Shown here in pieces: positions 32,754 through 45,351 of a DNA stretch of 64,000 nucleotides. A program made the position numbers and the translations under genes. The stretch is from Arabidopsis thaliana (lineage: Eukaryota > Streptophyta > Magnoliopsida > Brassicales > Brassicaceae): assembly GCF_000001735.4 (NCBI RefSeq), contig NC_003074.8, positions 16,623,261-16,687,260 of the forward strand, given 5' to 3'. The first letter of the stretch is position 1. Each line of letters begins with the position of its first letter. The notes under the pieces are model-generated. The model was not told the origin of the DNA. It ran no database searches and saw only the letters and a list, made by a program, of their open reading frames with translations.

Positions 32754-34002
32754 TGCTAAGGAAGGAGAGAGACTGAATTCTAAGAAAATAATTATTCTTT
32801 CTGGTAACAAGCAATCTCTAGAGCTAATAAAACAAAGTCTAGTAATAACTTAGAGGCCAAGAAGTCAAACTCAATTTTCAACGTTCCATATCCTCCACTT
32901 TTCCTAGCATTTGCTAAAGAATGTTGTCAGCCAATGCAATTATATTCCCAAATTGGCATCACCAAGTTGACTTCATGATTAAATAACAAAATATGACCTT
33001 ATCATACCAGATTTTTTGCATAATCTTATCCGTCATGTAAATTAAGTAAAGCCGGAGAAAGATCTAACGGTTTACACTAGTTATTCTAAGGTCATCAAAT
33101 TAAACACTCCATGATAACCATTATGCATAATCTAAAACCATCATGTAAATATGACTGCTACAGAAACATTTTGTGCTCTACTATGGTTTTTCCAAAGCTA
33201 ACTGAAGAAAACAAAAGCAAGCTAAATACTTCCCTCTTGCAGAAATATTTCATGTAACTCCCAAAGGAATGTCAAAGGCCTTGGAGTACAAGATGTTTAT
33301 AGCATTCAGAAAGTCAAGGGTTAGATAGATAACACATATATTCAACAGGGACAATCCTAAGCAAACACACTTTTCTTGGCCAACTTTGATAAATTCCAAC
33401 TAAGTTAATGTAACGTTCCAAGGTAAAGTGACATGTAAACTAAATTTGAATCCAGAGGCAAAATCTCTATAACTAAGATACTACCAAGAATATGATTACA
33501 AAAGTCACAATCTTTAACTAATTCAGCTCTTAAGAATTCCAATTAAACAAAAACATGAAAGAGCATATACAAGTCTCACATAAAACATACCAGTCATACC
33601 TAAAGTTCTAATCCAATAAATTAACATCTTTTGAAACTCGATCATCATCCATTTAGCTCAATATCTATAAAATCAACCAGGATAAAACTTCTAGATCCCA
33701 ATACAAGAACAAGACCGTTAAAGTGTTGTTTCAAGTTTAAGGAAGAGAGATGGTAACAAATCAATGCATTCGAACTGGCGATGGTCATGTCACATATACC
33801 AACACAAGAAATTTTTATACATGTTATAAACTTTCTTGGCCTTACAGTCAAGGAAATTAATATCTTCTCACTTAAAAACTATACAGAAGACAAGATCACT
33901 TAAAAAAAACAACAACTAGCAATATAGTTAATTCCTTAAAATAAAATATTTGGGTAGCTAGCTATAGAGATTTAGATGCAGAAATACTGAGTTTCTTAGA
34001 TC
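32754..34002. other. Intergenic region between lectin-kinase copies 3 and 4
   Basis: Promoter of copy 3 with a TTGAC W-box core near 32964 (CCAAGTTGACTTCATG), then AT-rich spacer. No gene or mobile element was recognised; the 68-codon open frame at 33645-33851 has no domain. Confidence 0.55.
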
Positions 34003-36006
34003 TCATCTTCCATACCCTTCCAAGATCGAGTGAGTAACATGCATTGATGAATCTGGGATACCAATGGTAGATGATGGTTCCACTGAAACTGGCATAAAAC
34101 CCCCAATACCTGGAGAATCTGCTGAGAAATCCGGTAAGGGTTGTTTCTGGCTTAGGTATTGCATCACTTGTCCCATGTCAGGCCTTGATTCTGGAACATC
34201 ATTTGTGCAGAGCAACCCAAGTTTCAAAACCATTTCGACTTCCTCGGATAAGAATTCCCTTCCCAATTTTGGATCTCTGGTCTCGAGCAAAGAAGCCTGT
34301 TTCCAGCATTCACAAACCCACTTGACCAGATATTTCTTTTGCACTGGTAACTCGGGTTCAAATGGTCGCCTTCCACAAGTTACTTCAAGAAGGAAGATAC
34401 CGAAGGCATACACATCAGTTTCTTTAGAAGTTCCAGTTCTTATTAGCTCAGGTGCCATGTAACCTATGGTTCCCACAGCAGCTGTTGCAGATAGGTTGCC
34501 TTGGGGGTCCTGAAACTTGGCCATACCAAAATCTCCTAATCTTCCATTATACTCAGAATCTAACATGACATTAGAAGCTTTTATATCCCGGTGCAAAACA
34601 GCTGGATTGGCTCCTGAATGCAGGTAATTGAGAGCCGAGGCAATGTCCTTAAGAATAGAAATTCTTTGCAACCATGATGGAGATGGGTTTTGGTTATAAA
34701 ACAAGTACTGGTCAAGACTACCGTTGGACATGTACTCAGAGACCAGTAGTAACTCACCTTTTCTCCTGCAATACCCGAGGAGAGGAACCAAGTTCCGATG
34801 TTGTATATTTCCCATGGTTACGACTTCTGCCACAAACTGTTTCATCCCTTGCTCTGCATCATGGGATAGTCTTTTCACAGCTATATGCCTGCCTCCGGGC
34901 AGAGTTCCTTTGTAGACTTTTCCAAACCCACCTTTACCAACAAGAGCATCTTTGACAAACCCATTTGTTGCTTTGTACAGAGACTTGTAGGAATATCGGT
35001 GTGGGCCGTATTCCTTTTCCCATGATTCTTTTACTTCTGCATACTTCTTTCTTCTGTACCAATAAACTCCTCCGAGAACCATCAGCACAGGGATCACCAA
35101 TAAGATGACCAAACCAATAAGTAGCGGATGTAATTTCTTTTTTTCCTCTCTAGGAACGGGGGCCTGTTCATTTCTAGGAATAGGAGCCTGGGGGAGTTTA
35201 GAGAGGTCCAGAGACTGCATAAATTCTTTGCTTTTACTAAAACTCCACCCGAGTATATACTGGTTACTGGTCAATCTCCCATTTGATCCAGAGAACCCAA
35301 TATACATCTTATCTTGAAAAATTTCTGACAGATTGATGTCTCTTGATATAAGAGGCCGGTTTGGTTTCTGAATCTCTATAGGGGCCAGTGTAACATTTAG
35401 CAACGATCCATCATAATCAATCCACACCTGAACAGGCTCCCCACTCACGAGATTTATGCTTATATTCTTCCCCAAGGCGTCAGAAAAGTAAGACGGGAGA
35501 GCAGACTCAATAGATATCGGGTTGTTCACATCAATCCCAACATGAGCCTTTTCTAGATCATGAAAATCTACTGTCTCAACAGTATCAAGCTCAATAGCTA
35601 GCAGATGAGAAGAGGAAGTCACATTTGTTGAGCTGTTGAAGACACCCAAGTACTGAGTTGGAAACGCGTGAGAGAAATTCATGGAAGGAGATACAACAAA
35701 GGCCATACCGTGGCCTACCTCAGCTCCGAACTTAGGAGGCACCAGCGCGCATACAAAATGTGTATAGAATGAGAGTGATGAAGATGGATCAAAACCAAAG
35801 GGCTGCTTGAAAAAAGCATGACCAATTTTCAACTGTGAAGCATTTGTCAACTGCAAAAGTCCACCAGGAAGGATCATGGCGATCCCATCAATAAAAAGAT
35901 CTTCTTGATGGAAGCCATTGTAGACAAACCCAGTTTCTTGTTGACCTGACAAGCAAATCAGACAAACACAGGAGAAGAACAAAACCAGATGCAGTCTACA
36001 ATCCAT
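34003..36006 (-). CDS. LECRK-I.4: L-type lectin receptor kinase, clade I, copy 4
   Basis: Single exon, 667 residues from the ATG at 36006 ([20 protein letters not shown]). The longer frame to 36087 adds 27 residues not shared with relatives. Lectin domain: [33 protein letters not shown] short insertion relative to copy 3 lies before the membrane span ([17 protein letters not shown]), apparently a small internal duplication of the PxPR linker. Transmembrane helix [19 protein letters not shown]. The kinase is complete: [35 protein letters not shown] and MAPEL. Very close to copy 3 throughout, so they are probably a late duplicate pair. The ligand is not known to me. Confidence 0.96.
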   Translation of the reverse strand: MDCRLHLVLFFSCVCLICLSGQQETGFVYNGFHQEDLFIDGIAMILPGGLLQLTNASQLKIGHAFFKQPFGFDPSSSLSFYTHFVCALVPPKFGAEVGHGMAFVVSPSMNFSHAFPTQYLGVFNSSTNVTSSSHLLAIELDTVETVDFHDLEKAHVGIDVNNPISIESALPSYFSDALGKNISINLVSGEPVQVWIDYDGSLLNVTLAPIEIQKPNRPLISRDINLSEIFQDKMYIGFSGSNGRLTSNQYILGWSFSKSKEFMQSLDLSKLPQAPIPRNEQAPVPREEKKKLHPLLIGLVILLVIPVLMVLGGVYWYRRKKYAEVKESWEKEYGPHRYSYKSLYKATNGFVKDALVGKGGFGKVYKGTLPGGRHIAVKRLSHDAEQGMKQFVAEVVTMGNIQHRNLVPLLGYCRRKGELLLVSEYMSNGSLDQYLFYNQNPSPSWLQRISILKDIASALNYLHSGANPAVLHRDIKASNVMLDSEYNGRLGDFGMAKFQDPQGNLSATAAVGTIGYMAPELIRTGTSKETDVYAFGIFLLEVTCGRRPFEPELPVQKKYLVKWVCECWKQASLLETRDPKLGREFLSEEVEMVLKLGLLCTNDVPESRPDMGQVMQYLSQKQPLPDFSADSPGIGGFMPVSVEPSSTIGIPDSSMHVTHSILEGYGR

Positions 36007-37498
36007 ATCTACCAAAAGAGAGAACTTTATGTGCAGAAACTTTTTCTCCGGTAACAAGCAATCTATGAAGCTGCTACTGCAATACAAGGTCTATTCACAA
36101 CTTCAGGAGAAGATGTCAAACACAATTTTCAACTTCAGGAGAAGACGTCAAACTCAACATTTTCCGACCTGTTCTCCTTTGGAATTGTAGCCATATAACG
36201 GTAAAATATATTCCCAACAGGCATAAACTATGATAATAAATCATGACAAATACCATCATTTTTTGCATAATCTAATCCATCATGTCAATTAATTACTACC
36301 GGAAAAACACTTGATAGTCTACTACTATGGTTATTCCAAGGTCAACTGAAACAGAAATTAATCCCGAAAGACTCTCGAATACCTTGGACTACAGGCTGGT
36401 TCTAGCATTCAGACTTTACTTAGATATTATATATGCAAAAGTTTAACGAGTACTTAAAGTAGTCCCCTTAACTTTTCAACAGAGCCAATGTCTATAGAAA
36501 CAGTAAACAAACTTTGCTTGGTGAAATTGATGCAATCCTTGAGAAGTAATCCACAAACTTTGGATGAGATTTTTTCAACAAAATTAAATTCCTTTGCCAA
36601 TAAAGAGAAACGAAAAGTAAGTAGAATCCAGATGTACTAGTAAAAAAATCACAATCTCTGGTCCGATCAAGTCATGCCTTATGAATTCCAATAAACTTAA
36701 ACGCGAAATGGCAAATGCAACTCTAACATAGAACAAACCAGTCCCGATCAATTTTTTTCTCCGACTATTCAAAGTCCTTAAACCCTAAAATTTCTCTTTG
36801 AACATTCCATCATTATCCAACAATGTGAGACGTACATACCTTCCAGGATAAGAGCTTCGAGGTCTAAATCTTTGGCGACGTTTTTCTCTGTCGCCGGTTG
36901 AACAAAGACGGCACCGTCATCGGAAACGATATTCCGGGACGGAGAGCTTCTAATTTAGGCACGTGTGTGGTTCACGCGTTGGAATATGTTTAGATGTTGT
37001 TTTAATTATTTGGCCCATGTTGAGGTCAGTATTAGTCCAAAGAAGCCCAAATGTATTAACCGGGTGAATCAAACCGATTCTATCTGAACCAAGTCAATAG
37101 AAATTGATTTGAAACCGTTTTTATTTGGTTAAGGGGGTAGTTAACAATGTACTACAAAAGTTTTTACATTCAAACTTCAATTCACAAAAACTTTTATTTT
37201 GTCTATCAAATCAATCAAATAAATTTAGCACAATATTTTCAATTCAATTTCATGCGATTTTATTGAATCCTAAATATTATTATATTCATTTTATTACCGC
37301 TTAAACCACAAATTTTAAATTGTAGTTCTATATTAATTGAAAATAAAAGAAAACTAAACCGAATTCTTTTGGCAACAATAGTAATAAATAATTACCCGAA
37401 CACTAAAAGTAAAACAGTGAAATATAACAAAGAAACCTGAAACATTGACAAGTTAAATGATACATTTTTTAGAGAATGAACTACTTCAATAAGATCCT
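36007..37498. other. Intergenic region between copies 4 and 5, with an exon-like piece
   Basis: A repeated AACTTCAGGAGAAGA(T/C)GTCAAAC unit lies at 36101 and 36132. At 36840-36955 a GC-richer minus-strand stretch is open and ends in a GTATGT donor (reading ... DDGAVFVQPATEKNVAKDLD ...). It may be a 5' untranslated or upstream exon of copy 4 or a gene fragment. 37000-37490 is AT-rich with no gene seen. Confidence 0.45.
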
Positions 37499-39523
37499 TC
37501 AGCTCTTAAATTCCAATGGTTGTTCATGATCCTTTGAGTTATTGGCTGAAGAAGAAGAGGCCGAAGGAGCTGACCAGTTCCTCGAAGTAAATGAGACGGT
37601 AAGTGAGGCTGCATCGACAACTACAGGAGTAAACGAGCCGATTCCAAGTGTATATGGTGAGAAATCCGGCAATGGTAAGTTCCCACTTAAGTAAAGAACC
37701 ACTTGTCCCATTGCTGGTCTAGATTCTGGCACAATGTTTGTACATAGCAGCCCGAGTTTCATAACCAACTCGACTTCCTCGGGTACAAATTCTTCTCCCA
37801 ATCTTGGATCTTTAGCATCAAGCAAAGAATCTTTCTTCCAGCATTCACAAACCCATTTGATCAGAAATCGTTTCTCAACTTGCACCCCGAATTCCACAGG
37901 TTTCCTCCCACAGGCTACTTCAAGCAAGAAAACACCGAAAGCATATACATCGGTTATAGTGGAAGCTCCCATTGTTATTAGCTCAGGTGCCATGTACCCT
38001 ACAGTGCCAACCGCTGCTGTTGTGGCTGCATTGCCTCCATGGTCATGAAACCTAGCCATACCAAAATCTCCTAACCTACCGTTCAACTCAGCATCTAACA
38101 TAACGTTGGAAGCTTTGATATCTCGGTGCAGAACAACTTGTTCAGCTTCTGTATGGAGATAGAAGAGAGCTGAGGCTATACCCTTGAGAATCACAAATCT
38201 TTGGGACCAAGAAAGAACCGGACTTTGATCATCAAACAAGTGTTGGTCAAGACTACCATTAGGCATGTACTCGGAAACCAGTAAAAGCTCGCCTTTTCTC
38301 CTGCAATACCCGAGAAGTGGAACGAGATTCCTGTGTTTCAGACTTTTCATGCTCACGACTTCAGCCACAAATTGCTTCATCCCTTGTTCGCCATCATGGG
38401 ACACTCTCTTCACAGCTACAGTTTTGTTCAAAGGGAGATCTCCTCTGTACACTTCTCCAAAACCTCCTCTTCCAAGAAATCTATCCTTGTGGAAACCTTT
38501 AGTTGCTATGTATAAGGATTTGTAAGAGAACCGGTGTGTACCATATTTCTTTTCCCATGGTTCACTTACTTCTGCATACTTCTTCTTCCTGTGGTAATAA
38601 ACTCCTGCAAGAACAGCCATTACTACGATAGCAAGTATAACAGGCAGAGCGATAATCAGCGCAAATTGTACTTTCTTATGCTCAGCTCTAGGCCGTGGAA
38701 CTTGAGGAAGTTTTGAGAAGTCAAGTAACTGAGATAATTCTCTGTTTGTGCTGAAACTCCACCCAAGAAGATAATGGTAACTGATTGATGTCCCTGTTGC
38801 TGCAGCGAAGCCAACAAACAATCTTCTCCTCGAGAAGATTTCTGAGAGATTCATGGATCGTGACAAAAGAGGCAAACTTGGCTTCTCAGCTTCAAGAGGC
38901 GCCACAGAAACATTAAGTACATTTCCATGGTAATCAACCCAGACCTGTATAGGTTTTCCACTTGAGAGGTTTATGCTCACATTCTTCTGTGCTGTCTTGG
39001 AAAAGTAAGAAGCCGGTGCTGATTCGACTGAAATGGGATTGTTCACATCAATCCCAATGTGATTATTGTTTGTCTCACGAAAATCTGGATTCCTAACAGT
39101 GTCGAGCTCAACAGCAAACAGGTGAGAAGAGGGAGATCCATTTGTTGATGCGTTGAATATCCCCATGTACCGAGTTGGTTGCGCCCGTGTGAAATCCACA
39201 GTAGGAGATATCACAAAGGTAATGCCGTGACCGCCTTCAAATCCCGGCTTAGGCACCAGAGCACAGACGAAATGTGTTGAAAATGAGAGTGGTTTAGAGG
39301 AGCTGAAGTCAATTGGCTTCTTGATGAAAGCATGACCCATTTGATGCTGGGAGTCTTTTGCAAGCTGTAGTAATCCATTGGGAAGCAATGTAGCAGACCC
39401 ATCAAGAGCAAGATTTGATTGACCAAAGCCGTTGAAGACAAAACTGGTATCTTTTGATGAAGTTGAGAAAGAGATAAGATGAAAAGAGGAGATCAACCAG
39501 ATTAGAAACAATCCTTTAGACAT
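37499..39523 (-). CDS. LECRK-I.5: L-type lectin receptor kinase, clade I, copy 5 (extracellular-ATP receptor type)
   Basis: Single exon, 674 residues, start [20 protein letters not shown] (signal peptide). Lectin domain from [10 protein letters not shown] with [11 protein letters not shown] and NHIGIDVNN; transmembrane helix [22 protein letters not shown]. The kinase is complete: [35 protein letters not shown] and MAPEL. The tail differs from its neighbours: the usual end (HTI...GDGR or GYGR) is replaced by [16 protein letters not shown]. From memory this is At3g45430, reported as P2K2, a second extracellular-ATP receptor acting with P2K1/LecRK-I.9. That function comes from the literature, not from this sequence. 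Confidence 0.95.
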   Translation of the reverse strand: MSKGLFLIWLISSFHLISFSTSSKDTSFVFNGFGQSNLALDGSATLLPNGLLQLAKDSQHQMGHAFIKKPIDFSSSKPLSFSTHFVCALVPKPGFEGGHGITFVISPTVDFTRAQPTRYMGIFNASTNGSPSSHLFAVELDTVRNPDFRETNNNHIGIDVNNPISVESAPASYFSKTAQKNVSINLSSGKPIQVWVDYHGNVLNVSVAPLEAEKPSLPLLSRSMNLSEIFSRRRLFVGFAAATGTSISYHYLLGWSFSTNRELSQLLDFSKLPQVPRPRAEHKKVQFALIIALPVILAIVVMAVLAGVYYHRKKKYAEVSEPWEKKYGTHRFSYKSLYIATKGFHKDRFLGRGGFGEVYRGDLPLNKTVAVKRVSHDGEQGMKQFVAEVVSMKSLKHRNLVPLLGYCRRKGELLLVSEYMPNGSLDQHLFDDQSPVLSWSQRFVILKGIASALFYLHTEAEQVVLHRDIKASNVMLDAELNGRLGDFGMARFHDHGGNAATTAAVGTVGYMAPELITMGASTITDVYAFGVFLLEVACGRKPVEFGVQVEKRFLIKWVCECWKKDSLLDAKDPRLGEEFVPEEVELVMKLGLLCTNIVPESRPAMGQVVLYLSGNLPLPDFSPYTLGIGSFTPVVVDAASLTVSFTSRNWSAPSASSSSANNSKDHEQPLEFKS

Positions 39524-41614
39524 TGCTGCTGATGAAACAGAGAGCTCTGTCTAGCTGCAGAGAAAAGAGAAATAAATATGATTATAAGAATCACACAATG
39601 TAATAGCATCATCTGCATACATATCTGTCTTGACTGCAACAGCTTGATAATATTATATAAATCATCTGAACTACACGTGGTTCTCAAATTTTTTAATTCA
39701 GATACTAGTTTAACAAAACTAATCCAAATTTCGTTCAAAAAAACTAAGGAAAGTGCTAGAAGCGTACTAACAAGCAGTAAACGTTGTTAAATTAATCATT
39801 ACATGTGTCTTGGATTCAGTACCCAAAATCTTTCACCGGATTTTTCTCATACTTCACCTACTTATACAGATAATTAGTAAGAAAACATCTATTGTTAAAC
39901 ATACCAGATCTGAAGCATTCCTTGAGCCATTGCTGCTACGAATAAGAGAGTTTATTGTTCTTTGTGCAAGATCTTTTTCCTCTCTGATCAAGCTTAGCTG
40001 GCTGCAGAAAACAAATTATGAACTTATGATAATGGTAATCACAGCCTAACAGCATCATAGTCATTTACTTTTCATTTTCTTTACAAACAGGACTATCACA
40101 AGTTTGTAATATTATATTAATCAAGAATCACTTCATGTTGTAGATATTTTAATCCAGACATTACTTTAACATAAATTATCCCAGCATCAGTTAATAACAA
40201 AGGCAACTGCTAAACAAACAGAAAAGAAAATACTCAAAAGTAAAAGGCATCAAAAGCCTAGGGAAAGCCAAAGCACCCACCTTTTATAGAATATTGAAGT
40301 AGCTAGATAGAATCAAGTTCAGGCAAGTCAAATAGAGAAATTGCAGTCTTAATTTCATAATGTGATAAGAATACTACAAATAAAATACAGACCACATTTC
40401 TCACACTAGTATATTTAAGTCTATATCGTCCTATTTACTTTTTATTCACACAGAATCGCATCTGAAACATCGATAAAAATTTCCTGAAGAAGCAATAGCA
40501 AGTTCTTCCATAATTCCCAAGTAAACGGTACCCCCAAACAGTAAAAGAACATAGAAGACACAAAACTTGATGATCACATGTTTGAGACTAGCTACATATA
40601 TTCTTAAATCCTTTAGAAACAGAAAGTTATGATAAACTTTGAGGAAATCAACTCTCTATTACCTCAGACCATAGCTGAATATGTTACGGATATAAAAACA
40701 TAAGTGTAGTCCTTTAACAATTTCAAGAATAAACCTCTAAACTTTACCTGTCATGGGGTGAAACAACCAACCATCTCTAATTCTATTATCAGTTGGATCA
40801 CAAACTTGATGATGCTCTCTTGTGATCCCAATCAGCTCCACTGACGAAACTGGCCTCATTTCAACTATTCAAGAAAACCAGTGGAATATAAGAAAACAGA
40901 TGAAGATTTAATGTGAACAGTTAAGAAAACTTCATCACAAACAAGCATGAAATTCATAGCAACGACGTTAGCAACAAAACCTGAACTCCAGGACTTGTAG
41001 ATGGAACAAAAGTCCGAACAAGATGGGATATATGCTCACTTGACAAAGGATTCAAAGGAGTCTCCGCAGATGGAAGGTCATTGCATCATTCAAGCCAAGA
41101 AATATCAAAAATACAGATACAGATAGTGCATGAAACCATCACACTGAAACCGACCCACCGCAGATGGAAGGTCATTGCATCATTCAAGCCAAGAACCAAA
41201 ACACTGGTTTCTGCTAATCTGGGGCTTGATCATACAAATTATTTTTTGTCGTACAGAGAAGTAACAGAATGAGATCAAATTAGCAGACAGAGTGAAGAAC
41301 AACTAATAAACATATGAACAAAAGCCTTATTTATTGGAAAATGCAATAAACTAATGAAGAAAGAGATATGCAGATAGTACGGTTACATAATAGAGTAAAG
41401 TGTAAAGAAACATCAAAATTTACAAAGCTTAACATCATTTCTACAAAAGACTCCAAACACTACTTTTCAGTGCTGGATGTCTTTGAGAAATATCAAAAAT
41501 AGACTTCACAAGGAGAGCACAATGCCAAACTAAAGTACCTTCACACAAGCCTAGCATGGCTTTTCCTCATTCCGAAAAAAAAATCTAAGAGAAGAGGAGC
41601 AAAGTTGTCAAAGT
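39524..41614. other. Long 5' flank of copy 5 with internal duplications
   Basis: The segment near 39520-39620 (start context CATTGCTGCTGATGAA, CTAGCTGCAGA, AGCATCAT) is echoed at 39930-40065 (CCATTGCTGCTACGAA, TGGCTGCAGA, AACAGCATCAT). This suggests a second, start-less copy of the 5' leader about 430 bp upstream. A 37-bp direct repeat beginning CCGCAGATGGAAGGTCATTG lies at 41064 and 41159. No gene was recognised. Confidence 0.5.
41064..41195. repeat. 37-bp direct repeat pair
   Basis: CCGCAGATGGAAGGTCATTG and the following 17 bases are identical at about 41064-41100 and 41159-41195, about 95 bp apart. They lie between lectin-kinase copies 5 and 6, outside recognised genes. Confidence 0.8.
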
Positions 41615-43633
41615 TTACCGTCCATCCCCATGGATAATTGAGTGAGTGACAAATGTGGAATCGTTGGCTGAGGAAGAAGTGTAAAAGGTCTTGGTACTGG
41701 GGGAGACAGGGGGGTTTGATCCGATAATCAGCGGGGTAAAGGACCCGATACCAGGAGAATTTGGAGATATATCAGGCAGCTCTAAGCTTCCGTTTAAGTA
41801 TTGAACAATATCTTCCATAGAAGGTCTCAGGTCTGGCACACCATTTGTGCAAAGCAACCCTAGTTTCAGTACCATTTCAACTTCCTCAGCTGAGATTTCA
41901 CCTCTCATTCTTGGATCTCTTGCTCCTAGCAAAGAAGCCATTTTCCAACATTCGCAGACCCACTTAACTATATACCATCTTTCAGCTGACAACCCAGGTT
42001 CCACAGGTCTCCTCCCACATGTTACTTCAAGTAAAAAGGCACCAAAGCCATACACATCCGTGGCAGTGCAAGCTCCCACTGTAGCAAGCTCTGGTGCCAT
42101 GTAGCCAATGGTTCCCACAGCAGCAGTTGTAGCAGGGTCTTTCCCATGATCATGAAACCTTGCCATACCAAAGTCCCCTAACCTTCCATTAAATTCGGTG
42201 TCTAACATAACGTTAGAGGCCTTGATATCCCGGTGGAGAACAACTTGGGGAGCTCCTGTATGCATGTAATTGAGAGCTGTAGCTATATCTTTAATGATTA
42301 AAAGTCTTCGACGCCATGAAAATGGCGGTTTTTCGTCATTGAATAAGTATTGGTCAAGGCTACCATTGGGCATGTATTCAGATACCAGAAGTAACTCACC
42401 TTTTCTTCTACAATACCCAAGAAGTGGAACCATATTCTTGTGCTTCAGATTACCCATGCTCACGATTTCAGCCACAAACTGCTTCATCCCTTCCTCTGCA
42501 TCATGGGACACTCTTTTCACTGCTATTTGTCCTTTGGAAGGCAGAGTTCCTTTGTACACTTTTCCAAAACCTCCCTTTCCAAGAAGTCCATCCTTGTTAA
42601 ACCCATTCGTTGCAATGTACAGATCTTTATAAGAAAAACGGTGTGGGCCATATTCTTTTTCCCATTCTTCTCTTATTTCTGCATATTTCCTTCTTCTGTA
42701 GACATAAGCTGCTCCAAGAGCCAAAAACACTATGATTGCCAGTAAAATGAGTAGAACAATAAGGACCACTGATGGTCCCTTATTTTTAGCTCTATGACGA
42801 GGAACTCGAGGAAGTTTAGTGACATCAAGGGTCTGCAATGACACCTTGTTTCTGCTTAAACTCCACCCGAGTATGTATTGGTAGCTGATCAATGTCCCTG
42901 TTGCTCCAGAGAACCCAAGAAAGAACTTTCTATCTGGAAATGTTTCTGAAAGGTTGATGGATCTTGACAAAAGAGGCCGGCTTGGCTTCTGAATTTTAAG
43001 AGGGGCCAGCGTAACATTAAGTACATTCCCTCCATAGTCCACCCAAACTTGAATAGGATCTCCACTCAAAAGCTTTATGCTTTTGTTCTCCCCATCTATC
43101 TCGGAAAAGTAAGCAGCCGGAGTAGATGCGATAGACATAAGGCTGTTGACATCAATTCCTACATGATTGGCATCAATGTCATCAAACTCAGCGCTGAGGG
43201 CAGTGTCTAGCTCAACAGCAACTAGATGAGAAGAAGGGGATCCTTGAGTCGAGATGTTAAAAAGTCCCAAGAACTGTGTTGCATCTGCCTGTGTGAGATC
43301 CATGGAAGCAGATAAAACAAAGGCAATACCGTGACCACCAATAAATCCTGGCTTAGGCACCAGCGCACACACAAAATGTGTTGAGAAAGAGAATGATCTA
43401 GGTGACTTGAACTCAAAAGGCTTCTTGAAGAAGGCATGTCCCATTTTCTGTCCGGAACCATCGGTCAACTGCAACAGTCCGTTGGGAAGAATTTTGGCTA
43501 CCCCATCAGTATAAAGATCTGCTTGACCAAAGCCATTAAAGATAAACTCTGTCTCTTGTTGACTTGAGATGCAAATCAGATGAAGACAGAAGATCACCCA
43601 GATCAGATGCAATCCTTGAGCCATTTCTGACAA
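41615..43633 (-). CDS. LECRK-I.6: L-type lectin receptor kinase, clade I, copy 6
   Basis: Single exon, 672 residues from 43633 ([23 protein letters not shown]). The internal Met at 43624 is the family-like alternative. Lectin domain: [33 protein letters not shown]. Transmembrane helix [24 protein letters not shown]. The kinase is complete: [35 protein letters not shown] and MAPEL. The tail ends HSIIHGDGR. About 1 kb of its upstream DNA is duplicated in front of the gutted copy at 44875-45351, so gene and promoter were duplicated together. From memory At3g45440. The ligand is unknown. Confidence 0.96.
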
Positions 43634-44874
43634 AACAGAGAATCTGACTATTCTGAACGAATCTTGTTTTCTGCACCAATGGTGGATAATAATGTATCCA
43701 GCTGCAAAACACAGTCAGGTCAAAACTTCTCAGTATATAATATAAAGTCCAATCTTTTTCATTGCCAAGTCAATCATAATTTCAATACATTTCCACCCAT
43801 TGAATTCGTCCAGAGCAATGAAAACAATTTATGTCTGAGCATTTCAAAGTTGACTTAGGAAATGTAATGGTATTATTATTATCAGAAAACAATTGCATAT
43901 TCTAACCCATCAAATATTTTAAACAAACCAAGTCCTAAAATAGTAAACTAAACGGTGGCTATAATATGAGACTTGTCTATCATTCCCTGGTTCCAGAATA
44001 TTCTCCACTACTCCCATCCCATATCATCAACAACACACCCCACTATCCTGAAGACAAAATCTTTAGTTATAAAAGTATGTTTACTAGCTTTATTAAATAC
44101 TTGAACTGTTCTTAACTCCAATTATAAACAAATTATTTCCAAATTCCAACAGAGAAAACAATTTAAGGTCCAAGAAAACGATTAACAGTTATCTATTGTC
44201 TAGGCAAATGCACCAAAATTATTAAAATATTCATCATACCAAGCTGAATCCAAAGGCAAGTCCATCATGTTCTCACCAAATATGAACACTGCTAACAAGT
44301 CCATGTTCCCACCAAAGCCTCCTAAAGTAAACTTGGCTGACATCCTCTTCTTCAGCATTGTTACCTATGATTTTGAAAGGAAAAGCCATCAATAAGACAT
44401 GATTATCAGGCAGAAATCGAACGGACAATATGCTGCAGTGGCAAATCCCAAAGAGTTGACCTTGAACAACAAGAGACATACATCACATTATCTGCCTTTT
44501 GGGAACAGATCGATCAATATAGCCCTATCAACTCATTACAATTTCTAGCTAGGAATTGCTCAACACACTGCAATTGAGGCATGGGGGAAACAGATGCAGC
44601 GTCATCTATGCCTAGAGATTTAGCGACAGTGGTGGACATACTACACTGAAGCTTCTAGGGTTTCTCAATTGCGCAAACTTGAAAGAAGGGAAACACAGAA
44701 AGTCACAGAGACAAGTAGTGCAAAAGAGCTGTATAAAGTGGAATAAATATTCTTATGTTACAGCTTCATATCTGAGTTTTATACATATCGACATATCGGT
44801 TGAACTCAAAAGGATTGCAGAGAGATTGAGAAAGAATCCCACAAATAGTTATCCCATTGTTCTTGAGAGTTGAT
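43634..44874. other. 5' flank of copy 6, duplicated upstream of the pseudogene
   Basis: 43660-44640 aligns in order with 45390-46340: CAATGGT(G/C)GAT, GTCAGGTCAAAACTT, CTATATAAT-like TATA region, GAGCATTTCA(A/G)AGTTGACTT (W-box core) and AT(C/T)GAACGGACAA. A short plus-strand frame at 44582 (MGETDAASSMPRDLATVVD) lies inside this block and has no known relative. Confidence 0.6.
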
Positions 44875-45351
44875 TCATTTTCGATTCTTCCTCTCCTTTC
44901 TTCTTCTTTCTCTTCTCGTCTCTATCGGAGTTCCTCTGTTTACTTCTCTGAAACCTCTTTTTCTGACAAGTCCATCCTTGTTATACCATTTCCTTTCCAG
45001 ATAGACAATAACTGCTCCAAGAGCCAAATACATTATGATTGTCGGTAAAACGAATGCCTGTACAAGCAAGGCCGTAACACAATCACAAACAAATCCTGCC
45101 TTAGACGCCAGTGCACACACAAATTGTGTTGGGAAAGAGAGTAATCGAGTTGAACCGAACTCACAAGGGTTCTTGAAGAAGGTATGACCCATTTTCACTC
45201 TGGATCCATCGGTCAACTTCAACAATCCTTTGGCAACTCCATGGCCTGTTTCACCAAAACGTTTATAGATAAACCCCGTTTCCTGTTGACTTGAGAAGCC
45301 AATCAGATGAACACAGAAAATCATCCAGATCAGATGCAATTCTCGAGCCAT
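44875..45351 (-). pseudogene. Gutted lectin receptor kinase copy 7 (158-codon remnant)
   Basis: Starts like copy 6 ([20 protein letters not shown], then [11 protein letters not shown]) and keeps the first lectin strands ([22 protein letters not shown]). The sequence jumps from there to the transmembrane segment ([13 protein letters not shown]), skipping most of the lectin domain. It jumps again from YLERK to [13 protein letters not shown], at the start of the kinase N-lobe, then ends in a basic tail ([13 protein letters not shown]). All catalytic motifs are gone. At least two internal deletions and a 3' truncation are needed. The frame is open, so a small signal-peptide/one-span protein is possible, but the degraded glycine loop (RKRGFREV for GKGGFGKV) argues for a pseudogene. 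Confidence 0.85.
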
